Positions 35,666 to 45,552 are shown, counted from the stretch's first letter. The stretch is DNA of 64,000 nt from an uncultured Clostridium sp. (GCA_902785295.1 CACZYK010000016.1:1-64000); one strand, 5' to 3'. The notes: a model not told the origin generated them from the sequence alone. Numbers and translations are program-made.

Positions 35666-36295
35666 TTATTTCATAACATTACATATTTTTTCTTTTCTTT
35701 TTAATGAATTTTCTTCTAGTTCTTTTATTTCTTTTTCTATTTCTTCTGCTATTGGCAAATCTTTTAAAGAATCTAAATTAATTTTTACATTAATTATAGC
35801 ACTTTCTATTGCTGCATTAAGAAGTATTGCTGCACATACCCCATCAGAAACTAGCATTTTATTTCCATATTTTATTGCTGCATCTATATTATCATAGAAT
35901 TTGTAACATTCTTCTCCAAGTTTTTTTGGTGCCATCATTGCTTTAATTGTTTTTTGTTTTATTTCTTTGTTTCTAAATTCTTTTTCTTCTTCTGTTTCTT
36001 TAGGAAGTTTATAACAATCCATAAGTTTATTAAATTCTTCTCTATCTTCTTCCATAAGTGTTAAAGCTTTTTTTGTAAATTTAGCTGAAGCTTCTTTAAA
36101 GTCTAAAACTAATTTTTGTGTTTCCACATCTTGTTTTTCAAAAGCTTTTTTATTAATAGTTAATGAATATACCATTGAATTTAAGCTTCCAGAAAGTGCA
36201 GCTACAAGCCCTGCTACACTTCCTCCTCCTGGTGCTGGTAGTGGTGATGATAAATCATTTATAAATTCTTCTATTTTGTAATCTTTAAATTCCAT
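35666..36295 (-). CDS. Cyclodeaminase/cyclohydrolase-family protein (FTCD C-terminal type)
   Basis: A 209-residue all-helical protein of the formiminotransferase-cyclodeaminase family, here standing alone. PLPAPGGGSVAGLVAALSGSL near residues 17-37 is the folate-binding signature; SDGVCAAILLNAAIESAIINV is the other conserved helix. Stand-alone members may act as formimino- or methenyl-tetrahydrofolate enzymes. It lies 30 nt after the glycosyltransferase and is probably the last gene of that operon, although a folate role does not fit glycan synthesis obviously. Confidence 0.85.
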   Translation of the reverse strand: MEFKDYKIEEFINDLSSPLPAPGGGSVAGLVAALSGSLNSMVYSLTINKKAFEKQDVETQKLVLDFKEASAKFTKKALTLMEEDREEFNKLMDCYKLPKETEEEKEFRNKEIKQKTIKAMMAPKKLGEECYKFYDNIDAAIKYGNKMLVSDGVCAAILLNAAIESAIINVKINLDSLKDLPIAEEIEKEIKELEENSLKRKEKICNVMK

Positions 36296-36325
36296 ATTAA
36301 ATTCCTCCTGTGTTATATATATTAT

Positions 36326-37471
36326 TTATTTTTTTAAAACTTCTTTATAAACACTTTTTATTTTTTCAATTATAACTTTTTCAGAATAAGAGTTTATGCA
36401 ATTTTCTCTTATTTTTTCCTTTGAAAACTCTGGTATTTTCTTTATAAAATTTTTTAACCCTTCAACTAAGGCTTCATGATTTTTATTTTCAACTAAAATT
36501 CCATTAAAGTCTTTAATTATATCCTCAGCTCCACCATTTTTAGTTCCAAGGACAGGCTTTCCTAATGATAAGGCTTCTATATAAACAACTCCAAAAGTTT
36601 CATGTTCTGAAGGAAGAACAAAACCATCACAATTATTCATTTCTTTAACTACATCTTCTCTTTTAACCTCTCCTAGAAAGGTTATTTTTTCATCCATACC
36701 TAAATCTGATGATAATTTTTTATATTCCTCTTCTTTATTTCCATATCCACCTATTCTAAGCTTAATATTATCATCATCTTTAAAGGCTTCTGCAAAAGCT
36801 TTTATAAGTCTATCTATTCCTTTTTCTGGTACTAAATATGCTAAAGAAAATAAAGTTATATCTTCACTTTTTTTCTTTTCTTCTGGAATAAACATAGAAA
36901 AATCAACCATATTTCCTATAACAGTTATTTCATTTTTTGTATATTGCTTCATTTCCTCTTTTAGTCCATTTCCAACTGCAATTAAACAATTTGCAGAATC
37001 ATAGGCATTTTTTATCCAAGGCTCATAGCTTTTTTTTACATACATACTATATTTTAATGAGGAATGTTCTGTTAAAACAAAAGGAATATTATATTTGTTA
37101 GCTACATAAGAAGCTGATATTCCTCCCCAAAAAGCAGAATGGGCATGAATAATATCTACCTTACCCTCTTTTTCTATTATTTCCAAATATAATCTTTCCA
37201 TACGCCTATTAAAAAACTTAAACATATTGGGGTTTTTAGGAAGAAAATTATAATTTCTAAACCTATATGTTCTTAATCCATACTCTTCACTAAAGACTAT
37301 TCCTGTCTTTTCCTTTAGTTTTCCAACATCAGTTATAGGCCAGATTTCATTATAAGCAACTGTCACCTTTTCTCCACTTCTTTGAAGAGCCTGAAATTGT
37401 TCTTTAAAAAAACTTCCATGAACCTTTTCATTAGGCGAAGCATACCAAGATGGCACCACCATTATGTGCAT
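36326..37471 (-). CDS. Glycosyltransferase family 4 protein
   Basis: A 381-residue GT-B fold enzyme that likely adds a sugar to a lipid-linked or surface glycan. The N-terminal Rossmann half begins MHIMVVPSWYAS and includes IIHAHSAFWGGISA. The C-terminal half carries the nucleotide-sugar motif SEHETFGVVYIEALSLGKP with E-x7-E spacing. The ATG has GGAGGG upstream. It sits in an operon with a second glycosyltransferase, a flippase and a TagA-type transferase. The sugar and acceptor are unknown. Confidence 0.9.
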   Translation of the reverse strand: MHIMVVPSWYASPNEKVHGSFFKEQFQALQRSGEKVTVAYNEIWPITDVGKLKEKTGIVFSEEYGLRTYRFRNYNFLPKNPNMFKFFNRRMERLYLEIIEKEGKVDIIHAHSAFWGGISASYVANKYNIPFVLTEHSSLKYSMYVKKSYEPWIKNAYDSANCLIAVGNGLKEEMKQYTKNEITVIGNMVDFSMFIPEEKKKSEDITLFSLAYLVPEKGIDRLIKAFAEAFKDDDNIKLRIGGYGNKEEEYKKLSSDLGMDEKITFLGEVKREDVVKEMNNCDGFVLPSEHETFGVVYIEALSLGKPVLGTKNGGAEDIIKDFNGILVENKNHEALVEGLKNFIKKIPEFSKEKIRENCINSYSEKVIIEKIKSVYKEVLKK

Positions 37472-37506
37472 AAAACTCCCTCCACTTCACACATATTTAA
37501 CTAATC

Positions 37507-38787
37507 CTATTTTTTAAATATATCAGTTAATCTCTTAGTTATAGTCTTCCATTCAAAATTATAATCCACTTCTCCTAAAAGAGCCTCTTCTTTAGTTTCT
37601 AAAATTTCTATAAGTGAATTTTTTATGTCATTTTTGTTGTTTAAAGTATTTTTACATCTTTCATGATTTTCTACAAGCTTCTTTATTGGGTCATTTTCAT
37701 CTCCATAAATAACAAATATCTTTCCCTTAGCTCCAAAATACTCATATATTTTTGCTGGTATCTGCTTTGAATTCTTGTTTCCAAAAATAAGAAGAACCTG
37801 AGAATTTAACATATACTTTAATGCCTCTTCAAAAGGAATTCTCTTATTTACCTTACTTATCTCTAAGTTCTCTAAATCTCTTTTAGCCTCACCATCATCA
37901 ATATTTCCAAAAAACATAAGATTAATTTTTTTATATAAATCTGGTCTTTCCTTTGAAATATCCTCTAAAGCCCTTATAAATGGCTTTATATCTCTAAGCT
38001 TTGAAAATATTTCTCCTGCATAAATTACATTTATTTTATTTTCTTCTATAAGCTTTGGTTTTTCTTCTTTTGACAATCTATTAAAAAGCTCTTCATCAAA
38101 ACCTCTTGTTATTATAAAAGTTTTATCCTTATTTATTTTATATGTATCAATATAATCCTGCCTGTTTGCTTCTGTTACAAATATAAATTTATCAGCATTT
38201 TCTACAATATTCTTTTCCATAGATTTCTCTATTGATTTCTTAATAAAGAAAGATTTTTCTCTTGTAGAATCTTTAAGCCAAGGGTCACTCCAATAGGTTA
38301 TCCAAGGAATATTTTTATTTTCCTTTTTTATATAATAAGCACATAAATGAGAAGATGGAGGCTCATGCATTGAAAAAATTAAATCAAAGTTTTCCTTTTT
38401 CATAAGCTCTATTCCATACTTTCCTGCTTTCTTTGCCCATGAATAATACATATCTGGAATTACTATTGCATTTTTTATACTTCTTAAAAGTTTCATCTTT
38501 TTAATATTTTTTGTACTTTCAGTTTTAGGCTTTTCACTTTCATTTCCTTTTCTAGGGACAAGCTTATTAAATATTTTTCCCCCTTCTATTAAATGAACTT
38601 TTATATCTTTGTTAATCATATCTCTTAAAGAGCTATCATAATAAATCGAGTTTTCTGGGAAATCTACTGTTAATAAATGAACCTTATTTCCTTTAACTTC
38701 ACTAAGTTTATTTAAATATTGAAGGGTTTCTATTGCAGCAGAATTATTAATAAATGGTGAATAGCATGCTATAAATAAAATCTTCAT
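37507..38787 (-). CDS. Glycosyltransferase-like protein (GT-B fold)
   Basis: A 426-residue soluble protein with a GT4-like layout. The N-terminus MKILFIACYSPFINNSAAIE fits a sugar-donor loop, IFSMHEPPSSHLCAYYI lies mid-protein, and VIYAGEIFSKLRDIKPFI starts the C-terminal Rossmann half. The usual E-x7-E is replaced by a weaker region around QIPAKIYEYFGAKGKIFVIY. The gene lies 8 nt after murJ. It is probably a glycosyltransferase of the surface-glycan pathway; the substrate is unknown. Confidence 0.8.
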   Translation of the reverse strand: MKILFIACYSPFINNSAAIETLQYLNKLSEVKGNKVHLLTVDFPENSIYYDSSLRDMINKDIKVHLIEGGKIFNKLVPRKGNESEKPKTESTKNIKKMKLLRSIKNAIVIPDMYYSWAKKAGKYGIELMKKENFDLIFSMHEPPSSHLCAYYIKKENKNIPWITYWSDPWLKDSTREKSFFIKKSIEKSMEKNIVENADKFIFVTEANRQDYIDTYKINKDKTFIITRGFDEELFNRLSKEEKPKLIEENKINVIYAGEIFSKLRDIKPFIRALEDISKERPDLYKKINLMFFGNIDDGEAKRDLENLEISKVNKRIPFEEALKYMLNSQVLLIFGNKNSKQIPAKIYEYFGAKGKIFVIYGDENDPIKKLVENHERCKNTLNNKNDIKNSLIEILETKEEALLGEVDYNFEWKTITKRLTDIFKK

Positions 38788-38795
38788 ATTATCTC

Positions 38796-40316
38796 CTATT
38801 TAATTTCTTTATTTTTAAATAAATTTACTATCTCCTTAACCTCTTCTATTTTTAAAATTAATGTCATTATGAAATATGTTATTATTCCTATAATTGTTCC
38901 TACTATTACAAAAAGAATTATTGGCATTGAATCTATAAAACCTTTTGTAAGTATAATAACTAAAGACATTATAGCTGATGAAATAACAATTTTTGTGAGT
39001 TTTAGCATTAAAGGTTTTACTTTAAATTCTCCTACAAGCTTTGTTATGTTTATTAAAAGTAAAATTGAAGTAACCATCATTGCTATTGATGAGGAAATAG
39101 TTATACCTAAAATTCCAAATTTCTTTGATAAAGTCAAGCTTAAAGCTATATTTATTATAACACCAATAACTCCATTTTTTGCTGTAATCTTCGTTTTTCC
39201 CATAGAAAACAATATAGAATTTAAAATATCTCTTACTCCAGTAAAGAAAATTCCTATTGCATATCCTGTTAAAGCCATAACTGTAAGACTTACAGCACTC
39301 TCTGAATACATTCCTCTCTTATAAACTATTGTTATTATTTCCTCTTTAAAAAGAATTACTCCCATACTTATAGGAATAAGAAGTATAGCTAAAAATACTA
39401 TTGATTTTGATAATATATCTAAAAACTCTTTATGTTTTCCTTCATTTCTTCTATTTGCAAGTATTGGATAGACTACAGTAGAAATTGAAGTTGTAATAAT
39501 TGTATTTATAAAAGTTATTAAAAGTTGTGCATTATCTAGGGTTGTTATTGCTCCTTCCCCTAAAGAAGAAGCTATTCTTTTATCTACTATCATATTTAAT
39601 GAATTTGCTCCAGCTCCTATAACTACAGGAATTATTAAAATTAATATAGCTTTAACTTTTTCGTCTTTAAAATTAATAAAAAATTTATATCTATATCCAT
39701 GACTTCTTAAAGATGGTACTTGAACAGCCACCCTAAAAAAGTTTCCTATAACATTTGCTATCATTAATCCATGAACATTATAGCTTTTAAATAATATTAG
39801 ATAGATAATTATAGGCAAATTAAAGAATAATCCTAATATTGAAGGAACAACAAAATCCTCATGCACCTGAAGAAGAGCAGTAAAACATGCATTTATAGTT
39901 AAAAATATTATATTTAAAAGACTTATTCTAGCAAGCTCTGAAGCAAGTTTTAGGGTTTCTTCATCAAGACCACTTGCTAAAAGATTAACTATTTCTTCTG
40001 GGAAAAAACTTGCAACTATAAATATCACAAAGGACATAACAACTAATATATTTATTATGTTATTTGCAAATTTATGCATCTCATCAGTGCCTTTTTTAAC
40101 CTTAACTTTACTAAGCATAGGTAAAAAAGAAGTTGATATTGCAAGACCAACTATCATAAATATGGTTTCTGGAATTGAGGTTGCTGTTTTATAGGCATCT
40201 GTATAATTTGAAGCACCAAAATTATTAGCAATAAGTATATCCCTAAAAAATCCTATAAATCTGCTTATTACAGCCATTATCATTACTATTAAGGTAGATT
40301 TAAATAAGCTTTTCAT
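38796..40316 (-). CDS. murJ: MurJ/MviN-family lipid-linked oligosaccharide flippase
   Basis: A MOP-superfamily transporter of 506 aa with about 14 helices. SRFIGFFRDILIANNFGAS near residues 18-36 is the MurJ/MviN signature. TSFLPMLSK and GVRDILNSILFSMGKT are also typical. It lies in a glycan operon rather than in the division cluster. It may therefore flip the glycan precursor made by its neighbours instead of, or besides, lipid II; this is inference from context. Confidence 0.88.
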   Translation of the reverse strand: MKSLFKSTLIVMIMAVISRFIGFFRDILIANNFGASNYTDAYKTATSIPETIFMIVGLAISTSFLPMLSKVKVKKGTDEMHKFANNIINILVVMSFVIFIVASFFPEEIVNLLASGLDEETLKLASELARISLLNIIFLTINACFTALLQVHEDFVVPSILGLFFNLPIIIYLILFKSYNVHGLMIANVIGNFFRVAVQVPSLRSHGYRYKFFINFKDEKVKAILILIIPVVIGAGANSLNMIVDKRIASSLGEGAITTLDNAQLLITFINTIITTSISTVVYPILANRRNEGKHKEFLDILSKSIVFLAILLIPISMGVILFKEEIITIVYKRGMYSESAVSLTVMALTGYAIGIFFTGVRDILNSILFSMGKTKITAKNGVIGVIINIALSLTLSKKFGILGITISSSIAMMVTSILLLINITKLVGEFKVKPLMLKLTKIVISSAIMSLVIILTKGFIDSMPIILFVIVGTIIGIITYFIMTLILKIEEVKEIVNLFKNKEIK

Positions 40317-40326
40317 ATTACTCTCC

Positions 40327-41034
40327 TTATTTATTTCTTAAAACTCTTAATAAGAATTTTGGTATAACTCCAAGTCTTTTTATTCTCCAAGGTTCTTTAC
40401 CTACTCTATAAAGCCATTCAAGACCTAAAGAAAGCATCCATTTAGGTGCTCTGTTTACCTTTCCTGCAAAAACATCAAAGCTCCCTCCTACAGGCATATA
40501 AAAATTGCAATTAAGCTCATTTATATAATTTACAATAAAGTTTTCCTGCCTTGGACATCCCATTGCAATAAATAACCCCCAAGGATTAGATTTTTTTATG
40601 TCTTCAATAATATCATTACAGTTATTTAAATCAAAAAAACCATTATGACTTCCCACTATCTTTATATTAGGGAATTCTTTTTTTATGTTTTCTTTGCAAA
40701 GCTTTAAAATTTCTTCTTCTGCCCCTAAAAGATAAATTCCCTTTTCTTCTTTTGCACATTTTTCAATAACAGCTCTCATAACCTCTATTCCTGCTATTTT
40801 TTCTTTTACAGGACTCTTTACCATTTTAGCTGCAAGTACAGTTCCTACTCCATCTGGAATTATAATAGAGTCTTTTCCATTAAAGAGTTTATTAAGTTTT
40901 TCATTTTCAAGTCCACTATACAATACTTCTGGATTTCCTGAAATTACTATAGTTTTATCTCTCTTATCTAATTCTTTTAAGAAACTTTCTTTAGTTTCAT
41001 TAAAGACATTATATCCTAAAATATTTGTATACAT
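40327..41034 (-). CDS. tagA: WecG/TagA/CpsF-family glycosyltransferase
   Basis: Family members transfer N-acetylmannosamine(-uronate) to undecaprenyl-PP-GlcNAc, an early step in teichoic acid and enterobacterial antigen synthesis. Motifs are SIIIPDGVGTVLAAKM, KIAGIEVM, IYLLGAEEEI, the GFFDL segment, FIAMGCPRQENFI and PVGGSFDVFAGKVNRAPKWM. Length 235 aa is usual. It overlaps or abuts both neighbours in the operon. The acceptor is inferred from the family. Confidence 0.93.
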   Translation of the reverse strand: MYTNILGYNVFNETKESFLKELDKRDKTIVISGNPEVLYSGLENEKLNKLFNGKDSIIIPDGVGTVLAAKMVKSPVKEKIAGIEVMRAVIEKCAKEEKGIYLLGAEEEILKLCKENIKKEFPNIKIVGSHNGFFDLNNCNDIIEDIKKSNPWGLFIAMGCPRQENFIVNYINELNCNFYMPVGGSFDVFAGKVNRAPKWMLSLGLEWLYRVGKEPWRIKRLGVIPKFLLRVLRNK

Positions 41035-41035
41035 T

Positions 41036-42127
41036 TTATTTCCCCTTTAACATAGTAACAAGCTGTTTTACAATTTCATCTTCTGAATTTATTTTTTTAG
41101 CTTCTTCTAAATATTCCTTTGCTTTTTCCATATTTCCTAAGTTTAAATAGCACATAACAATATTTGTGCAAGTTTCAACATCTCTTGAAACTTCAAAGGC
41201 TTTTTCAAAATAAGCTAAAGCTTCTTCATATTCTCCAAGACACGCATAGTTTATTCCAAGTTCTGTAACAACTTCTAGCATTCCTGATTCTATTTCAAGG
41301 CTTTTATTTAAGTAATATATAGCCTTATTAAAGTTTTCAAGCTTTCTTGAAGCAATTCCTAAATAATAATAAATTAATGGATTCTTATCAAATTTTTCTG
41401 ATAAATCCACCAACATTTTAAAAGCTTCTTTAGGGTCTTTATCTAACATTTCTACCGCTTTTTCATAATTAGATACATTTTCTATATCATCAATTAGTGT
41501 TTTTATTTCCTTAGTTATTTCTCCACCTTTATTTATATACTCATTTATCTCAACCTTAGCCCCTAAAAAGTCTTCCTTCTTTCTAAGAATTACTGCCTTA
41601 TATAGATAAGGTTCTGGCATATTTATAAATTCTTTTTTTCCTTCATCAATATCTTTTAATAGTATTTCTTCAAAACCACTATCCTTTTCTCTTAAGCTTT
41701 CTCCAACAAGAAGAAGCTTTTTATAATACTCCTCATCTCCTGTTGCTATGTATAATCCTTTTAAAAGAAGATAAGCTTCTTCTAAATTATCTTCCTTTAC
41801 TCTATCTGCAACTAAAGATTTTCCACATTCTTCACTATCAGAAATATTATTAAAAATTATTATATAATCCTCTTTAAATTTTAAGTTTTCATCTGCTCCC
41901 ATAGCTAAAAGCATACCCTCAATAAAATAATATATTGGAAGGTTATTTATTTTTATTTGGTCATTTATATTGCTTGTTATATATTTTGAGCTTATAGGAA
42001 TATATACCTCACTATTTTTTAATTTTATATTTTGTGGAATACCTACACTTTTCTTAAAGCCATCCCACTTTACTTCTAAAAACAATAAACTATTTAATTT
42101 TTCATTAAAAAGATTTTTATAATTCAT
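41036..42127 (-). CDS. Tetratricopeptide-repeat protein, first gene of glycan operon
   Basis: A 363-residue soluble protein. The N-terminal 100 residues are unrecognised. The rest carries several TPR units, clearest at about residues 240-360 (NPLIYYYLGIASRKLENFNK, then LEVVTELGINYACLGEYEEA, and onward). TPR proteins hold other proteins together. It lies 1 nt before the TagA-type gene and is the first in the operon, so it may scaffold or regulate the glycan machinery. No enzymatic motif is seen. Confidence 0.8.
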   Translation of the reverse strand: MNYKNLFNEKLNSLLFLEVKWDGFKKSVGIPQNIKLKNSEVYIPISSKYITSNINDQIKINNLPIYYFIEGMLLAMGADENLKFKEDYIIIFNNISDSEECGKSLVADRVKEDNLEEAYLLLKGLYIATGDEEYYKKLLLVGESLREKDSGFEEILLKDIDEGKKEFINMPEPYLYKAVILRKKEDFLGAKVEINEYINKGGEITKEIKTLIDDIENVSNYEKAVEMLDKDPKEAFKMLVDLSEKFDKNPLIYYYLGIASRKLENFNKAIYYLNKSLEIESGMLEVVTELGINYACLGEYEEALAYFEKAFEVSRDVETCTNIVMCYLNLGNMEKAKEYLEEAKKINSEDEIVKQLVTMLKGK

Positions 42128-42189
42128 TTAAGCACCACCTTATTCAAATCTTTTATAATTATAACCTATTTTAAGAAATATAACAAAAA

Positions 42190-42210
42190 AGGACTCCTAA
42201 AAGGAGCCCT
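42190..42210 (-). terminator. Rho-independent terminator of the phosphohexomutase gene
   Basis: Stem AGGACTCC/GGAGCCCT with a 5-nt loop and a run of six T on the minus strand, ten bases past the stop at 42220. Confidence 0.85.
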
Positions 42211-42219
42211 AAAAATAAA

Positions 42220-43944
42220 TTATTTTAATTTTTCATTTATTATATCCATTATAGCAGCCTTAAATCTTGCTGATTCTTTTTCTGCATTTTCTAAGCTTGT
42301 TCCTCTTACTGCTGAGTAAATCTTCATTTTTGGTTCTGTACCTGAAGGTCTAACAACAAATGATGAACCATCTTCGAGTATAAACTTTAATACATTTGAC
42401 TTAGGTAATTTTATTTCAGACTTAGTTCCATCTACAAGATTTTCTTCTACACTTAACTTATAGTCATACTTAGTAACTACCTTAACTCCATCAACTTCTG
42501 ATAAGCTAGAATTTCTTAAAGCATCAATACAAGAAGCTATCTTTTCTTGTCCTTCCTTACCCTTAAGTTCTATTGAAATTAATTCTTCTTTGAAGAATCC
42601 TATTCTTTCATAAAGCTTAATTAATGCTTCATATAAAGACATTCCCTTATTCTTGTAGTATAAAGTCATTTCTGCTATTAACATTGAAGCTATAACAGCA
42701 TCTTTATCTCTTACAAAAGTTCCAGCTAAATATCCATAGCTTTCTTCAAATCCAAATAAATATGTCTTATCATTATTTACTTCAAATTCGTGGATTTTTT
42801 CTCCTATGTATTTAAATCCAGTTAATACATCCATGCATTCTACGCCATAATTTTCTGCTATCTTTCTTGCACCTTCAGTAGTAACTATTGTCTTTATAAC
42901 AACTCCATTATCTGGTAAAGTATTAGTTTCCTTCTTAGCATTTAATACATAATCAGTTAATAATAAACCTGTTTGATTTCCTGTTAAAACTTTATATTCT
43001 CCATTAGCATTAACAACTACACCAATTCTATCACAGTCTGGGTCAGTACCAAATATAATATCTGGCTTTTCAGTTTCTGCCATTTTTAATGCAAGTTCAA
43101 AAACTTGTGGCATTTCTGGATTTGGATATGGAGCTGTTGGGAATTCTCCATTTGGAGCTTCTTGTTCTTTTACAACTTTAACATTTTCATATCCTAATTC
43201 TTTTAAAACTCTCCTTACTGGAATGTTACCACTACCATGGATTGGAGTATATATTATCTTTAAGTCTTTAGCCTTTTCTTTTACTAATTCAGTGTTTATT
43301 GCTAAAGATTTAACTTTTTCTATATATACCTTATCTACGTCTTCACCAATCATCTTTAAAATACCTTTATTTAAGGCTTCTTCTTCAGATATAGTCTTAA
43401 TCATGCTAAAATCTGATACTTTTGCTACATAATCAATAACTTCCTTTGCAGGCTTATCTGTTAATTGACATCCAAATTGGTCATATGCCTTGTATCCATT
43501 ATATATTTTAGGATTATGAGATGCTGTTATAACAATACCACCATCACATTTTAATTCTCTTACAGCAAAAGATAACATTGGAGTTGGTCTTAAGCTTTCA
43601 AATAAATTAACCTTTATATTGTTTGCACATAAAGTTAATGCAGCTGCCTTTGCAAATTCTGGTGACATATTTCTTGAATCATATGCTACTGCTACTGATG
43701 GATTTTCAAAGCTTGCATTTAAGTAATCAGCAAAACCTTGAGTTGCTTGAGAAACAGTATAAATATTCATTCTATTGCTTCCTGCACCTATAACTCCTCT
43801 AAGACCACCTGTACCAAATTCAAGGTCTTTATAGAATCTATCTTCTATTTCCTTTTCATCTTTTATTGCTCTTAATTCATCCTTGATTTCCTCACTTATG
43901 ATTTCTGAATCAAGCCATGCTTGGTATTTTTCCTTGTATGACAT
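42220..43944 (-). CDS. pgcA: Phosphoglucomutase/phosphomannomutase
   Basis: Interconverts hexose 1- and 6-phosphates, feeding nucleotide-sugar and glycan synthesis. The N-terminal domain has GTGGLRGVIGAGSNRMN. The phosphoserine loop is GIVITASHNPKIYNGYK, the metal loop FGTDPDCDRIGV, the sugar-binding region GFEESYGYLAG and the phosphate-binding C-terminus RPSGTEPKMKIY. The 574-aa length matches the Firmicute PgcA type. Its place just upstream of the surface-glycan operon suggests precursor supply. Confidence 0.94.
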   Translation of the reverse strand: MSYKEKYQAWLDSEIISEEIKDELRAIKDEKEIEDRFYKDLEFGTGGLRGVIGAGSNRMNIYTVSQATQGFADYLNASFENPSVAVAYDSRNMSPEFAKAAALTLCANNIKVNLFESLRPTPMLSFAVRELKCDGGIVITASHNPKIYNGYKAYDQFGCQLTDKPAKEVIDYVAKVSDFSMIKTISEEEALNKGILKMIGEDVDKVYIEKVKSLAINTELVKEKAKDLKIIYTPIHGSGNIPVRRVLKELGYENVKVVKEQEAPNGEFPTAPYPNPEMPQVFELALKMAETEKPDIIFGTDPDCDRIGVVVNANGEYKVLTGNQTGLLLTDYVLNAKKETNTLPDNGVVIKTIVTTEGARKIAENYGVECMDVLTGFKYIGEKIHEFEVNNDKTYLFGFEESYGYLAGTFVRDKDAVIASMLIAEMTLYYKNKGMSLYEALIKLYERIGFFKEELISIELKGKEGQEKIASCIDALRNSSLSEVDGVKVVTKYDYKLSVEENLVDGTKSEIKLPKSNVLKFILEDGSSFVVRPSGTEPKMKIYSAVRGTSLENAEKESARFKAAIMDIINEKLK

Positions 43945-44074
43945 TAATTGACACCCTCCTCAAAATATAACTATGAATTATATTATACAATAACTTCACA
44001 GATTTATAATAATAACATTAATATTTATAATTATACATCATTTTTTTAAAAAAAGATAGCACTACATTTAATTT

Positions 44075-45001
44075 CTACCTACTTTCGCTATTCTTTAACA
44101 TTACTGTTACAATTATTGCAATTATTAACACAATAGTAACCCCAAGACCTCCTTCCATTCCAAATCTTCCTCCATTTATAAGTTTTCCACTTTCTAGTGC
44201 TGTAAATGAAAATAATGAATTTTGAGTTTTTAATCCACTTACTTGAAAGCCATAAAAATTTCCTTGAACAAAATTCCATATTGAGTGGATTGCACATACT
44301 CCCCATATGCTATTAGTTTTCATAAAATATACAGAAGCAAAAATTCCAAACAAAATTATATTTATAACAGCAAGAATGCTTACCCCTGGATTTAACATAT
44401 GAAGAACAGAGAAAAATACAGAATTTATTATTATTGCTGCTATTATAGAGGCTCTATTTGTTAATGAAACAAAAAAATATCCTCTAAAGGTTACTTCCTC
44501 ACACATTCCTTGTATTAAAAATCCACCTAAAAAAATCATAATAATTCCTATATTAGAAAATCCATTAAAGCCATTAAATTTTAAGCTTCCTGTTATAAAA
44601 GCAATTAAAACTGCTAATGAAAATATTAAAAATCCTATGATGATTCCTTTAAAATATTCTTTTAAAGCTTTTTCTTTGTTAAAGCCCATAGAAAATAAAG
44701 AACGCTTTTCAATAAACTTGCAATATATTATTACAACTAAAGTTGAGACTCCTGTAAAATATAAACTCATTATCAAAAGGTTTGTTGGAGTATTAAAAAT
44801 TAAATCTATTGCCTTATCTATATAAACGATATCATCTTTTAAAAAATCTTGAACTATATAGATAGCTGGAAAAATAGCTGCTACTATTTGAGAAATTAAA
44901 AAAACAAGTAAAAATATTAAACATTGTATTACTGCATTAGGCTTATATTTTACTTTTTCTGCCTCCTTCATAAAAGGTGTTTTTTCATTTAACATATTCA
45001 T
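44075..45001 (-). CDS. CPBP-family intramembrane protease-like protein
   Basis: A 308-residue polytopic protein with about eight helices. The CPBP (Abi/CAAX) motifs are EEVTFRGYFF near residue 170, VFFSVLHMLNPG and WGVCAIHSIWNF, giving the Glu-Glu and His residues of the presumed glutamic protease site. Members process prenylated or signal peptides or give bacteriocin immunity; the target here is unknown. ATG at 45001 has AGGAGGG upstream. Confidence 0.88.
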   Translation of the reverse strand: MNMLNEKTPFMKEAEKVKYKPNAVIQCLIFLLVFLISQIVAAIFPAIYIVQDFLKDDIVYIDKAIDLIFNTPTNLLIMSLYFTGVSTLVVIIYCKFIEKRSLFSMGFNKEKALKEYFKGIIIGFLIFSLAVLIAFITGSLKFNGFNGFSNIGIIMIFLGGFLIQGMCEEVTFRGYFFVSLTNRASIIAAIIINSVFFSVLHMLNPGVSILAVINIILFGIFASVYFMKTNSIWGVCAIHSIWNFVQGNFYGFQVSGLKTQNSLFSFTALESGKLINGGRFGMEGGLGVTIVLIIAIIVTVMLKNSESR

Positions 45002-45078
45002 AAAATCCCTCCTCTTTGTTATTATCTATTTTACCATAAAAATGCTTTTTATTAAGAGTTTTAAATTTAAATTTATTA

Positions 45079-45087
45079 TGATATACT
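45079..45087 (+). promoter_or_regulatory. Candidate extended -10 promoter of mscL
   Basis: TGATATACT is an extended -10 element about 30 bp upstream of the mscL start. The -35 region is poor. The ribosome site GGGGGAAGG follows. Confidence 0.4.
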
Positions 45088-45117
45088 TTTACTATACTAT
45101 GAAAGGGGGAAGGAAAA

Positions 45118-45552
45118 ATGCTTAAAGAATTTAAAGAATTTGCTCTTAAAGGCAATATGATTGATTTAGCTATTGGTGTTATTATAGGTGGAGCCTTTAA
45201 CAAAATAGTAACTTCATTAGTAAATGATATTATAATGCCTATACTTAGCTTTTTTACTGGAAGACTAGATTTTTCAAATTATTTCTTTGCATTAGATGGT
45301 AAGCACTATGATACAATAGCTCAAGCACAAGCAGCTGGAACAGCTACAATTAATTATGGTACTTTTATTTCTGGTGTTATTGACTTTTTAATCATGTCTT
45401 TTGTTGTATTTATAATTGTTAAGCAATTAAACAAATTACATAAGGCACCTCAACCTACTGCTCCAACAGAAAAAGAATGTCCTTTCTGTAAGACAAAAAT
45501 CAACATAAATGCAACAAGATGTCCTCATTGTACATCTGAGCAACCTAAATAA
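45118..45552 (+). CDS. mscL: Large-conductance mechanosensitive channel MscL with zinc-ribbon tail
   Basis: A pentameric emergency-release channel. The N-terminus [20 protein letters not shown], with pore helix [20 protein letters not shown], and a second helix at about residues 80-100 are typical. After the usual C-terminal helix there is a linker and a zinc-ribbon CPFC-x11-CPHC. E. coli MscL (136 aa) lacks this cytoplasmic zinc ribbon. What it senses or binds is unknown. It is transcribed opposite to most neighbours. Confidence 0.96.
   Translation: MLKEFKEFALKGNMIDLAIGVIIGGAFNKIVTSLVNDIIMPILSFFTGRLDFSNYFFALDGKHYDTIAQAQAAGTATINYGTFISGVIDFLIMSFVVFIIVKQLNKLHKAPQPTAPTEKECPFCKTKININATRCPHCTSEQPK

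Noticed and set aside
44088..44306. 72-codon minus-strand frame inside the CPBP protease gene
   Set aside because: It lies in another phase of a well-supported membrane-protein gene and has no ribosome site of its own.
44985..45203. Minus-strand frame crossing the start of mscL
   Set aside because: It is antisense to the conserved mscL N-terminus and lacks a ribosome site.
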